From Mesotaenium endlicherianum (Eukaryota; Streptophyta; Zygnematophyceae; Zygnematales; Mesotaeniaceae): a DNA stretch of 56,081 nt. The stretch covers positions 51,809 through 107,889 of the forward strand of contig WELA01001870.1 of NCBI GenBank assembly GCA_009602735.1. The letters run 5' to 3'. How positions within the stretch are numbered: position 1 is the first letter of the stretch; each line of letters starts with the position of its first letter. The notes under the pieces were generated by a model. The model worked only from the letters and a program-made list of their open reading frames with translations. It was not told the origin of the DNA and did not search any database. The position numbers were made by a program, and so were the translations under genes. Shown here in pieces: positions 35,589 through 46,294 of the stretch.

Positions 35589-37979
35589 TTGCGAGCTTCG
35601 TCCGCCATGGATGTCTTTGAATGTTCGTTAGACGCACTTTTAGACACTAAAATTTTGGTTCCCGTTGCTCACTTCGGTACTGCATGGGCAAAAGAGAAGT
35701 TTTGTGCTTTTGGGGATGAGTTGTTGATAGAGGGAGTGGTGAAGAAGGGGGTGGTGGGGAAAAAGAAGGAGGGTTGTGTGTACGAGGTGTATTTTGTCTA
35801 TGACAAGCGTAAGCAGAGATTTTTAGAGTCTTTCGTGAGAGAACACCTCCGCGAAGAGTCTAAGACACTCCATGAATTTTGTGAGGGTGTGTACTCGCGG
35901 AAAGATGAGAAGGAAGAACCGGAAAAAGAAGTTGTGCAGGAAAATGACCGTAGGTCATCTTTCCAAGTGTCTGAGACCCCTTTGGTGCCTCAAGAACTAG
36001 ATATGGGGCAACAAGGTTCTCAACCTAGCATAGATGATAGCCAGCCCTATTTGAGAGAAGGAAGAGGGGTCGGCCTGTGGGGTCAAACAAGATAGCAGCT
36101 CCTTCCATGAGGAGTAAGTTCATGTTTCAAGGGCCCCCTCTCACAACAAAAAAAGGAAAAGAGCCCATGATAGACTCTGATTCCGACCCTGAGAGCAGCA
36201 ACAACAGTTATGGAGAAGACAGATTATCTTCCGAGGAGGAAGAGGAGGTGCCTCTTGCTCCCACCATGCTGGAGGAGGAGGAGGAGGAGGAGAAGGAGTA
36301 TGAAGAAATTTGGGATTGGAAAGAGCCTGCTCGCGAAGACTCCTGCTAGGTGGAGTTGCTGCAGCCTAGCACTACACATCACCATGGTTTGCAGGGTATT
36401 CCAGACAGGAGGTTTAGAGGCTTGAGCTCCTTTGGGATCTTTTGTTTGTTCATGCCTATTGCATTCTTTCAGCAGTTGGTATTGGAGACAAACAATTATG
36501 CATCACTGCATCTTGTCAGAGGTTGGAATCCTGTCACATGCACGGAGATGGTTGTTTTCCATGGGCTATGCATGGCTATGGGCTTGCATGGACTACCAAG
36601 ACTGAGGAGTTACTGGCAGAAGACTATGAAAGGGCCTATTACACTTCCTAGCTTTGGCAGATTCATGAGTAGGAATAGGTTCAAAGAGATAAGAAGATTC
36701 TTTCATCTTAAAGATAATAGACAAAGAACATGCTTTCCTCTAGACTCTAGAGAATACAAGCTATGGCAGCTCCAACCCTAGTTTGAAAATACTCCCATAT
36801 TGTCTCTTTTGGCCGTACCGTACGTATTGTAATACTCCGTATCGTCGTATTCCGAAATACTCGTACAGACCGATTTTCCGATTTATTGTTGATTTATTGT
36901 TGATTTATAGTCGATTTATATCACCAACACTCACGTATTCCGACGTATTCCAGCGTACAATTTTGACTCTCACGTATCGTACGAACGACGAATACGTAAA
37001 TACGTATGCGGCGAATCCGAATTTTTAAACTAGAGCTACAACCCTTCACAATCTTGTGCATGGAAATCTTCAGCAAGTACTACAGCCCTGGTGCAACCCT
37101 CACAGTAGATGAAAGAACCATTCCTATCCGCAACAAGCAGTGTCCCATTAGAGTGTACAACTTCTCCAAAGCATACAAGTATGGCTTAGAAGTATTTACA
37201 ATTTGTGATGCAATTACTTACTTCTGCTATGCCTTCATTATCCTAAGGCTATGTTGTGTATGAAGCCTGATAGCCAGCCTAAAGGTGCTTGTCTGCCAGC
37301 TTACATTGAACACCCCCCTATGGTAGCAGGTGTTTGGAATGACAAAGCTCCTTGTGCATTTCTATCTACAGCCAAAGGGCTAGCTCCCAAAACACAAACT
37401 AGGCGTAACAGAAAACAGAAACTTGTCCTTCCAGCTCCTGAGTTAGTTGAGCACCACAACTTGTATAAAGATGCTGTAGATCAATATGATGCATAATGTT
37501 TGAAGAGGGGCTACAGTGCTAAGAGAGTTCTAGTCAACAGGAAGTGGTGGCACAGAGCATATTGGGGTCTTTTTGATGGCCTTCTAGCTAACGTGTTTAA
37601 CATGCACAAGATGGTGAATCTTACCGCGGACAGGTGGAACACTTACTTGGACATCATGGATGAGATGTGATCTTTCCAGCACCCTAATGATTCACATTCT
37701 AGTGGAGTGTCAACAAGGTTTGTGGCAGCTCAACCTACAGGAGAAAGAAGGTTCAATGGAAGGCACTTTCCAGCGGAGGTAGAGAAGAGATACTATTGCG
37801 TCGTGTGCGTTGCCGATACTTTTGGACATCGTGCTAATAGGAAGAGAGCTAAGTATAGTGACTACAAGTGCTTGCAGTGCAATATCTATTTTTGTGCTGC
37901 CCCATGCTTTCAGATCTACCATACAACCAGAGAGATTCCCCATCTTGATGTTGGACCAAAGAGAAAGAAGAGGAAATAG
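35589..37979 (+). pseudogene. Broken piggyBac transposase with Tudor-like N-terminus
   Basis: DDE transposase of the piggyBac (DDE_Tnp_1_7) family, not translatable as one frame. An N-terminal segment (HFGTAWAKEKF, YEVYFVYDKRKQRF) resembles a Tudor/agenet-type module, followed by acidic runs. A frameshift lies near 36,090 and an in-frame TAG at 36347. The core reads RFRGLSSFGIFCLFMPIAFF to FGRFMSRNRFKEIRRFFHL. A MITE splits it at 36778. It resumes with TVDERTIPI (first Asp near 37,108), FTICDAITY (second Asp near 37,207) and, after a deletion, DAVDQYDA (third Asp near 37,479). Further stops follow at 37494 and 37667. The C-terminal Cys-rich finger (YYCVVC, CLQC, FCAAPCF) ends at the TAG at 37977. 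All three acidic positions survive, but the gene is dead. Confidence 0.85.
36778..37033. mobile_element. 256-bp MITE inserted in piggyBac transposase
   Basis: Terminal inverted repeats CTAGTTTGAAAAT (36778-36790) and ATTTTTAAACTAG (37021-37033) differ at one position. The flanks AGCTCCAACC and AGCTACAACC form a 10-bp target duplication with one mismatch. Removing the element and one flank rejoins the transposase at WQLQP/FTIL. The interior is rich in CGTATT/AATACG. A 9-10-bp duplication points to a Mutator-like MITE. Confidence 0.72.
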
Positions 37980-39725
37980 AGACATTTGGGCGTGATATTG
38001 ACGAAAATTGTACATTTTGTTATAAGGTAGAATAAAATGTATGCTACTGCTATAAAACTTCTGAGGGTATGAGACTCATGTGTTGATGTGACTGTATTTT
38101 ATTATATTTCTTGTTTTTTCGAAAACAAAAATAATGCAAATTTTACCCCTGAAGAGTGAATATTTAACTTACTTAATTCATTTTTATATTAAAGAAAAAT
38201 CAGAAAGCTATCAAAGCAATTATGTGGTGTGTATAGTTAGAAGCTAGCATGACCTCTGTGCACTTCAGAAAGTGCTGCTAAGTTTCAGGCAGGTACCAAA
38301 ACGCTTGTTGCATCAATGTTTTTTTGCGCATCAAATGTGATGTTATTTTTCTTTGGGACTATTGTGCACTATACTTGTCCTATGACTTTGACACTTTGCA
38401 GACCCACTTATGACCCTTATGCACACTACTGGGAAAAATCAAAATCTCTGGATCACTCTGTGCTAAGAGTTATGATGCACCAAATATTGCAATTTTCTCA
38501 AGATTTTTTTGGGTTGCATTCTTTTCAATTTTTTCCCAAAAAAAAAATCAAGTTACCAAAAAAAAATTTAGGATCCTCAAAATTGTGATATAAGATTTTC
38601 AAATATATGCATCACTCAAGATTTGGATTGGTATTGTGGTGGGAAAAATCAAGAGTGAAGGTAGTAGATGCATCAAAAAGTGTGTATTCTGGTGGGCCAT
38701 TGAAATGAATCTTGCTTATTCAAGATTAATATATTTCATTTAAATATAAAAGATCAGAGATAGGTGGAAGCGTGTGAAATCAGGGAGCGATCTTTGCCCT
38801 TATAATGAATTCCGTTTACTCATCTATAACCCTTGACTCACTTATCGTAGTGTGCCATAGTTGCACACGAATGCAAGGCACAAGAAAGAGGCGAGCTTGA
38901 GGACTAGAGCTTCTCCTTTAGAAACTCCTGACCTCTCGCCTACCAGGCATACAAGCATGTGTAAGCACATACACAACATCAGGGGACTGAATAGCAAAGG
39001 CACTCTCATTCAGATGACCATAAAGTAGCTCAAACACATCCCACTGACTTAGGTGCAAAAACCATGGAATCTGTCCGCTGTGTGACCCTGAAATGTCAGA
39101 GGGCATAACTCTGTCAATACTGCTCCAAATTGAGCAAACTCAACGGCAACGGATGCATCTTGACGAGACCTTTCCGAAAAGTTCTAGTTCTCTCCAAATG
39201 AAGCGCAAACAAAGCAGCCATGGCAATTTCCGTGAAGGCTGGTCATTAGAACAAACCCAAAAAGTGCACACATCACTTGCAAGTAGAAAACCGACTGTAA
39301 AGCCTACTGTCCAGAAATGAGGGACCACGAGATCCCAGCCTGCTATGTACCTAGTGACCACCTGGTTGACCACGGCGCAAGGTGCGCCGTTTCGTGGGAA
39401 ACCCGTTAAGTTGGGACCCACGGATCTAGGTATAACGACCATATTAATTGGTCGGTTGACTGAAGTCCTAACTGTTCAGTTGACTGACGACGGCTCCGCC
39501 TACCCAGGAGTTAACCACACTGGTAGGACATCGGTTTACCGAATCTCAGTCGACCTCCCGACTTTCAGTATACTACGGTCACATGTGCCAATCTACAAAT
39601 AACAATCTAAATGAATATGTCTATCCTCAGCGTACTGAAGCTAAGTATATTGACTAATATCAAGCGAGCTTACTATATGTCAACCTACTGATATTATATC
39701 CTGTATATAACTGATATATAAATCT

Positions 39726-39831
39726 CAGCAAACTATACTATGTTACAAAAGTCATCCTGCTGACCTTTTCAACAAAGTCAGCAAACTACACTATGGTACA
39801 AAAGTCATCCTGCTGACCTTTTTGACAAAGT
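39726..39831 (+). repeat. Two tandem 53-bp units
   Basis: Units 39726-39778 and 39779-39831 share CAGCAAACTA, ACAAAAGTCATCCTGCTGAC and ACAAAGT with only a few differences. They lie in the non-coding right part of the piggyBac element. Confidence 0.8.
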
Positions 39832-39979
39832 AAGTAAACTCGCATTACATCGACATACATTCATTTAGATGAACTCGCACATGTGAGTATATAGACATAA
39901 TACTTATTTAGTGTTATATTTATATATGCAATTAATTAAATAAATAATGAACTGATTCATTACAGCCATCTAGTGTTAG

Positions 39980-41825
39980 TCATTATAGTTCGTGCAATAT
40001 TTGGAGCCTAGTTCGCTTAGTTCGTGTTGAATTTTTTTTTAAATATTATATTTATGTAGAGACACGAACTCAAGAGTTGACGTAATGTCATACATGTCGT
40101 ACATTTTCGTTATTTTTTTAGCACGAGCCAGGCAAAAAAACTATTTTTGAAATTTTTTACCCTACTAATTTTTGCCAGTTTTTTCCCTTCCAAGTCTCTT
40201 TTTCCCAAGCATGTTGTAGTGTCATTTTCTAAGATGATGTTTAAAATGGAGAAGTGAAAGGAAGATTTGCAAACAAGAATGTGAAGCACTAAAAGACAAC
40301 ACGTGAAAGAATTTTTTGAAGTTTTCTTCAAAAGTCTCTTTGAAAAGGCAAGATAATATCATGAACATGGAAGTAAGCAAGAAGCTGAAAAGAAAAACGA
40401 GTCAAAATCAACACAAAGAGAGATGTTCATAATGAGATAATATAAAAAAACTCGAACAAGCCAAGAAAAGCACACAAAGTGGACATAATGGAAATGCCAG
40501 GACACATCTAGAATGAAGGAGTAAAAGGGAAGTATTCTAATGTCGAATGGCAAAATGGGTGAATGCCCACATGCTGAACAAAAGAACTAAAGGTCAACGT
40601 TTAGTAACATTCATATGGAAGTCTGGCATGATAAGATGTGGAAGATATCCACTGAAGGATGCCCACTAGAAAAGATAGAATGGCCGGATTGTCTTCAGGT
40701 CAACATTAGCAAACTTCAGCCCACGTTGGGCCCAAATGGTCGAGTCATATTACATATTAAATGATATATGTGTATATGCATTTGAACTGATTCATTATAC
40801 TATGAAGGGTTGGAATACTGAAGGATGGGGGATGTAATGGCTGGGCATAATCCCCAATACATACATGAAGACATCCAATCACTCATCCCAGTTGCAAAAC
40901 CATTGGCAATGATAGTCAAAATGGTGAAACAAGTCATCTGGAAGCACTCAGAGGCAAATCGTCCACTTGGGACGCAATTGGTGCTCTCCTAACTATGGAG
41001 GGTTGCAATTGTGAGGGATGAGGGATGTAATGGCTGAGCATACTCCTCAATACATATACTAAAATTGGTAGAAGCAAAATTTAGCAAAAGCACCATATAT
41101 AGACATAAGTCCACTTATTAACATACAAGTTCATCATTTCTTTCTTTTGATGTGACACAAATTGTCAAAATGATATGTACGCATTCCATGGTGAGTAGTG
41201 ATCTTGACATGACTTGTACCATTGTGTACCATAGTGATGTATGAAATCATATGAAGTAATGAGGTTAAGTGACATAGATATGGCAGAATATGGCAGAAGG
41301 GGTGGAAGTTTGCAAGAGTCTTCCTTTTTATTAGTGACTTTTTCATAATTTGCTTATCTATGTTGAATTGAGTGTGGAAAAGTCAATACTAAATAGATTG
41401 ATGTATTTTCAGCTGCATGGGGTCTATACATTGACGGTTTTTCACAACCTTGACATTAGATTTCAAATGCTTCTAAAAATATGCAAGGCGACATCACTTA
41501 CTGTGCTAGATGTGAAGCTTATTAATTGATCAATCTAAATAATGATATAATCATAGTCTATTTGATTATGGGACTAAATGGGAAGTGAATGACGTCAATA
41601 GAATTTAAAAATAAGTGTCCATTCATAATCTGTCCAATAAAATGTTAACAAAATTACGTCAAAATCGTGGCTAAAAAAAAAAGGATATAATAATCAAATT
41701 AACAATGCATTTGAAAAAAGACTCAAAAAAGAAATGAGAACATAGACAAATTTACCAAAAAAGAGACACTATGCTTTGCCACTAGGTGCCGTATCTTTTT
41801 GTTTCGTAGCACGAAAAGAGAACAA
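39980..41825. other. AT-rich spacer with a diverged 62-bp repeat pair
   Basis: No gene is recognised. Segments 40805-40866 and 40996-41057 are direct copies around GGGATGTAATGGCTG. Long A and T runs dominate the rest. It separates the piggyBac element from the minus-strand solo LTR. Confidence 0.5.
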
Positions 41826-43437
41826 TGTCATGCCTAACAGTGTCAGATCCTTGGCATGTGCGTAGCTTCTCAACACGTGTGCCTTCGACTTGGATGATGT
41901 GTCGGCGGTCCTTCTCGCGTGCGAGGGGTCCCTGGTCGACTGGTCGGTGCGTTGCTGCACGTGGGAAATCAACCGGTTTGATCGACCTTTGCACGTGTGT
42001 CGGTGGCATGCCGGTTGGGATTGACCCATTTCTGGTCTTCCTGCACTTGCATCATGTAGTAGAGCATTCAGCAATCAGTGTTCCCCATACTTCACCAGTC
42101 CTCCCATCCTACAGTCCCAACACTAAATAAAAGTTTCAAAAAGTATACCCCTTTTCAGTTTCCCTTACAAGTAGGACAGAAGTGTCTTACTTCCAAACAG
42201 GCTCTCACCCAAGTTGAGGGTTTACAAAATTATTTTATTTTTAGTTTGCAAAAACCACCACTAAGCAGGTTAGCACCAGCAGTATCAATATTTCAGAGAA
42301 AGTCGCCTTTCAAGTTTTTGCTTAATTTCACAAAGTCACTGCTTACAAAACTACGATCTTATAACTCTACTGCCAGCTTGAGTCGAGCTCTTTGCCCAAC
42401 GCCTGGTTTTAGCAGTTTCCACTGCTGGCTAAGCTCGCTCAGTTCTTCACTGAGGGCTTCAAGTGCTAATTCTGCTCTTGCTAACAGCAATTCGACAATG
42501 AGACTTTATGAGAACTTGGAAACTAACACAATACTCACCATTTTATGTGCCTTTCGCACGCTTGTGGTATTTGGTCTGAATCTGTGCTAGACTCCTAGCA
42601 GATTCTATCCTGCAAGCTCTCTATCTTCTATCAGCGCGATCCCTTCTTGGGAACTCTTGAGTTCTAACCTTTCTATGATACAATGAGAGGGGAATCTTCA
42701 ACCGCCGGCAGAAGCGTGGCTTTTTTGGCTCTCTGTGGCCTTGGAAACTTGTTCTTCTTCGCGCTCCTTCTTCTCCTCTCCTTCTGCGCCTGTGCTCCTT
42801 TTTATTTCTTGACGCGAGGGCAAGAATGAGGCGGCTTCTGGTAGGGCTCGTGCCTTCCTCAGGCACCACGCACCATCCTCTCTTGAGAATGCCAGCGCTT
42901 AGTCACAGCGCTTAGCTTGCATGCCGCCCTTGCCTTGCAGCTCTCAAACAGCTTAACAATCGCCACATAGCATGCATGCACGCCTCGTGACTGTCGCGCG
43001 TGACTGCTTGGCCTTTCGGGTAGCAATCACGCCTATGTGGCTGGTGACTGGCAATGCTTGAAGTGAACGCCTAAGCTGTGGCTGGTCACTCAAGGATCCT
43101 AGCCGAGGTGGCACGGCAACCCTTTTACAGCATTTCTGCTGTGACTTGGCTTAGCTGGCCCATTGGTCAGTGCCTTACTTGGCATCTGCTGACCTGAACC
43201 ATCGCTTGTCCCTAGCATTTAGCCTTTCCGCTGACCACACTGTCACATCCCTACCCATCATTGAGTGTGGGGGTTTGACGTATAGCGGCCACTCTTTCAG
43301 TGACTACAACTTTGACCTAATCGGTGACTAAAATGAAATCAGTCTTTGGTTGGTAAGTCAATGCTGACTTTACGTTTCTGGGCGGTCCTGACTTGTGCTG
43401 CGAGTGCGGCGCCGTCAAACGAGTGGCAGTTGCGACA
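41826..43437 (-). mobile_element. Solo LTR, minus orientation, with ACAA target duplication
   Basis: On the minus strand it begins TGTCGCAACTG and ends GGCATGACA, matching the ends of the plus-strand copy at 43481-44995. It is flanked by ACAA at 41822-41825 and ACAA at 43438-43441, a 4-bp target duplication. It is 1,612 bp with no coding capacity. The purine-rich tract of the plus copy appears here as pyrimidines near 42,745-42,800. No internal retrotransposon genes, primer site or partner LTR in the same orientation are present, so it is a solo LTR left by LTR-LTR recombination. Confidence 0.8.
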
Positions 43438-43480
43438 ACAATTGCTAAATTAGTTTATAGCAATATGTTTATTTGACATT

Positions 43481-44995
43481 TGTCGCGACTATTATCCGTT
43501 TGACGGTGTCGCACGCGCAGCGTAAGCTACGGCCACCTAGTGCTGAAAGTCAACGTTGACTCACCGACCACTTGACTGATTACATCGCAGTCAGCGGTTA
43601 TGGCGGCGTCAAGACCACTGGCAAGAGGTCAATGTCAGTGTGCCCCACACCCAGGGATGGGGGAGGTTTTGACAAGACAGCCGCGAGGCTAGGAGCTGGG
43701 GATCAGCAATGAGCCGCCCAGCAAGTACCAGGTCAGGTACTGTGTGACTGGCAGTCATGGCTGCAATGCCAAGATAGGTTACGGCCGCCCGGTTGGGAAA
43801 ACTTGAGCAAGTGGCATTTGCTTGCACGCCGCTCAGGAATTCTTAGCCATGAGCCAATTAGGCGTGACTGCCAGCTGAGAAGCTGAGCAGCCACGCGCGA
43901 CAGTCACAGGGTGTGCATGCATGTTGAGTGACTACAAGTTTGAGTTGAGCATGGCTAGGCAGAAGCGACATGCAGCTGAGTTGTGTGACTAAGCACGGCA
44001 TTCTCGAAAGATGACGCTGTGTGGTGCCTGCAAAAGGCACGAATCTTGCCTGAGACATGTCATTCACTCTCACGCACCTTTGCCAAGAGGCAGAAGGAAA
44101 GAGAAGAAGGACGCGAAGAGAAAGAAGGAGTTCCCAAGGCCATTGGAGGGCCAAAGTCCCACGCTTCTGACGACGCTGAAGATTCTTCTATGTATCATAG
44201 ATAAGTTAGGATTGTAGGAGTTCCCAAGAGGGAATCTCACGGTTGAAGAAGGAGAACTGCAGAATAGAATCTGCTAGGAGATTAGCGCAGAGTCAGCCAA
44301 ACGCCACAAGTGTGTGTGTGAAGCAGCCTTAAAATGGTGAGTTGTGTGTTGATTTCCAAGTTCTCAGCAGTCGCATTCGCATCTCGAAGAGAGAGAGCAG
44401 TATTGACAGATAAAGCTCTCAGTGAAGAACTGAGTGAGCCCAGCCTGGCAGTGAAGAGCTGTTAAGGCGCGGTGTCAAGTGAAGAGCTTGACCCAGGCCA
44501 GCATAGACGTAGTTTCAGAGTTTTGTAAGCTGACTTGTGGAAGTTAAAAAGCCTGAAGGGCGATTTTCTCTGAATCTGACGTTGCAGGTCAAGTTGTTTA
44601 GAGTGTGATTTCTGCAAACTACAATTTGCTCACCTGTGAACCCAAGAACCTTAAGGCATAAAGCCTATGTGGAAGTAAGAGACTTCCGTTCTTGTAAGAG
44701 GAATTAAGGCAAGGCAAGTATCTTTAAATTTTCTGCTAAAGTCTTAGGATAAGCAGATGGTGAGAGCCGGGTGACTGAGAACGTCACCCTGAGTGTTGGT
44801 CAAGGCTGCATGGTGCAAGTTCAGGAACCCAGGGATGGGTTAACCCTGGTAAGGCTTGTCACCGACACACGTGCAAAGGTCGATCGACCATGTCTGCCAC
44901 ACGTGAGGAGGGCCACCGACACATCAACCAGGCCGAAGGCACACGTGCTGGAAGGCTACGCACGTGCCGAGGGACCGACACTGTTAGGCACGACA
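43481..44995 (+). mobile_element. Solo LTR, plus orientation, with CATT target duplication
   Basis: Begins TGTCGCGACTATT and ends GGCACGACA, so its ends form the usual short LTR inverted repeat TGTCG/CGACA. It is flanked by CATT at 43477-43480 and CATT at 44996-44999. It is 1,515 bp and a diverged reverse complement of 41826-43437. Only 43 bases separate the two LTRs. Since each has its own target duplication they are independent insertions of one family, not arms of a single foldback element. Confidence 0.8.
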
Positions 44996-46294
44996 CATTT
45001 GCATATGTTTTACTAGTTACCACTAGTTACCACTAGTAAAAAGCAATCAAATACCAGATGATGACAAGTATTGGCGAAACATAAGTTAACAATCACAGGC
45101 AAACCAGGCACCTACGCTGACCTATGGGGAGATAAGCAGCCTCTAGTCGGCATGACAGAGCGTCAACGGGGAGAAAAACCGGTCCGAAGTCTTTTGTTGT
45201 CGACGTTGTAACTGTTCGTAACCTTTTATGACGATTTGGATAGCCGACTGTACGTCGACCCGGACCTGTCAAAATGTTTATCTGCGGCATCATGCGGCGA
45301 TATTTCGAGTGCTCTTTGACGCTTGCGACACCCTGCGTGCTTTTTCTTAAATCGATGCTTGCGTTGCGACTTCTTGCAAATAATTTTAACACAACGCTGC
45401 ATGCTGCGACATCGATATGCATGTGATAAAAAAATGACCGGCAGACAAGTGTGGCATTTTCTTATCCGTCGCACTCTGGGCACAACTTGCAAATTTTTGC
45501 GAATTTTTCCGATGAAATAAAAAAGTCGCAGCCACCTAGTTACCCATAGTCGTGAGTTGTGACTTGTGAGTTGTGACCAGTCGTGACTCGCGAGTCATGG
45601 ATCTCTCGTGGATGACTGTTGTGGATTGTTGTGGATACTACAAATTTTCGAAGCATCCGCGTAACTTTGAAAGAGCCAGAGCTAGCGGGCCGACAATAAG
45701 GAGCCAAAATTAAAACTCGAGCGTGGCTTGTAGTGCTTCACTAGCCTTTTTTAGCCAATAAGTATGTCATAATCTAACATTTAGTGAGAGAAAGCTATAG
45801 CCAAATCCAGTTTAGAGCTTGGGGAGGCGGGACATGCCAGTGGACCTGCCGACAAAAGCTCGACCAAGCAGGACAACGAATGCATTGTGCACCACTACGC
45901 AGTGCGCAGTGTACAGTGCACACTGCACACATGCGCACAAGCACAAGGTGGGCAGGACCAGACACGGCTTGTGAGCAAGAATTGCTAAGAACCGGATTAC
46001 GCGACAAATATTTATTGTTGAAGACAACAGCAGTAAGACCGACCACGGAGACATCCACTGGGACCTCGTTGGGAGGATAGTGCTTTTTGCTTTTCGGATA
46101 GTTTCCACTTTCGGTCGAATTTTTCCCACGAGTCACGACTCACGAGCATACCGAAACGTGATCGCCACCATGTAAGATTTGAGAGCTTACAGGGCACTGA
46201 AGAAGTGAAACGCACAGCAGGAAAATGATGAGAAAGAATACAGACGCGTGAGAAGAAGCTAGTGAAGCTTCAGCTGGGAATCTCTTAGGGCAAA
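44996..46294. other. Spacer before subtilase gene; short inverted and GACTC-type repeats
   Basis: A palindromic cluster of ACTAGT units lies at about 45,008-45,042. Near 45,545-45,600 the sequence alternates GTCGTGAGTTGTGACTTGTGAG, and near 46,127-46,145 CACGAGTCACGACTCACGAG. These may be ends of a small non-autonomous element, but no clear boundary was found. The promoter of the subtilase should lie in the last few hundred bases; no TATA box is evident. Confidence 0.45.

Larger units (their letters stand above)
35321..39975 (+). mobile_element. piggyBac-type DNA transposon
   Basis: The ends are a perfect 11-bp inverted repeat: CACTAGATGGC at 35321-35331 and GCCATCTAGTG at 39965-39975. The left flank is TTAA (35317-35320), the piggyBac target, and the right flank is TTAG, one base away from it. 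Inside lies a degenerate transposase (35589-37979). The 2 kb after the transposase are AT-rich, non-coding and hold a 53-bp tandem repeat and probably other inserted pieces. A subterminal GATGCATCTACT near 35,368 recurs inverted near 38,660. Confidence 0.75.

Noticed and set aside
41826..44995. A single 3.2-kb foldback (long inverted repeat) transposon
   Set aside because: Each arm has complete LTR ends (TGTCG...GACA) and its own 4-bp target duplication, ACAA and CATT. Two separate solo LTR insertions explain this better.
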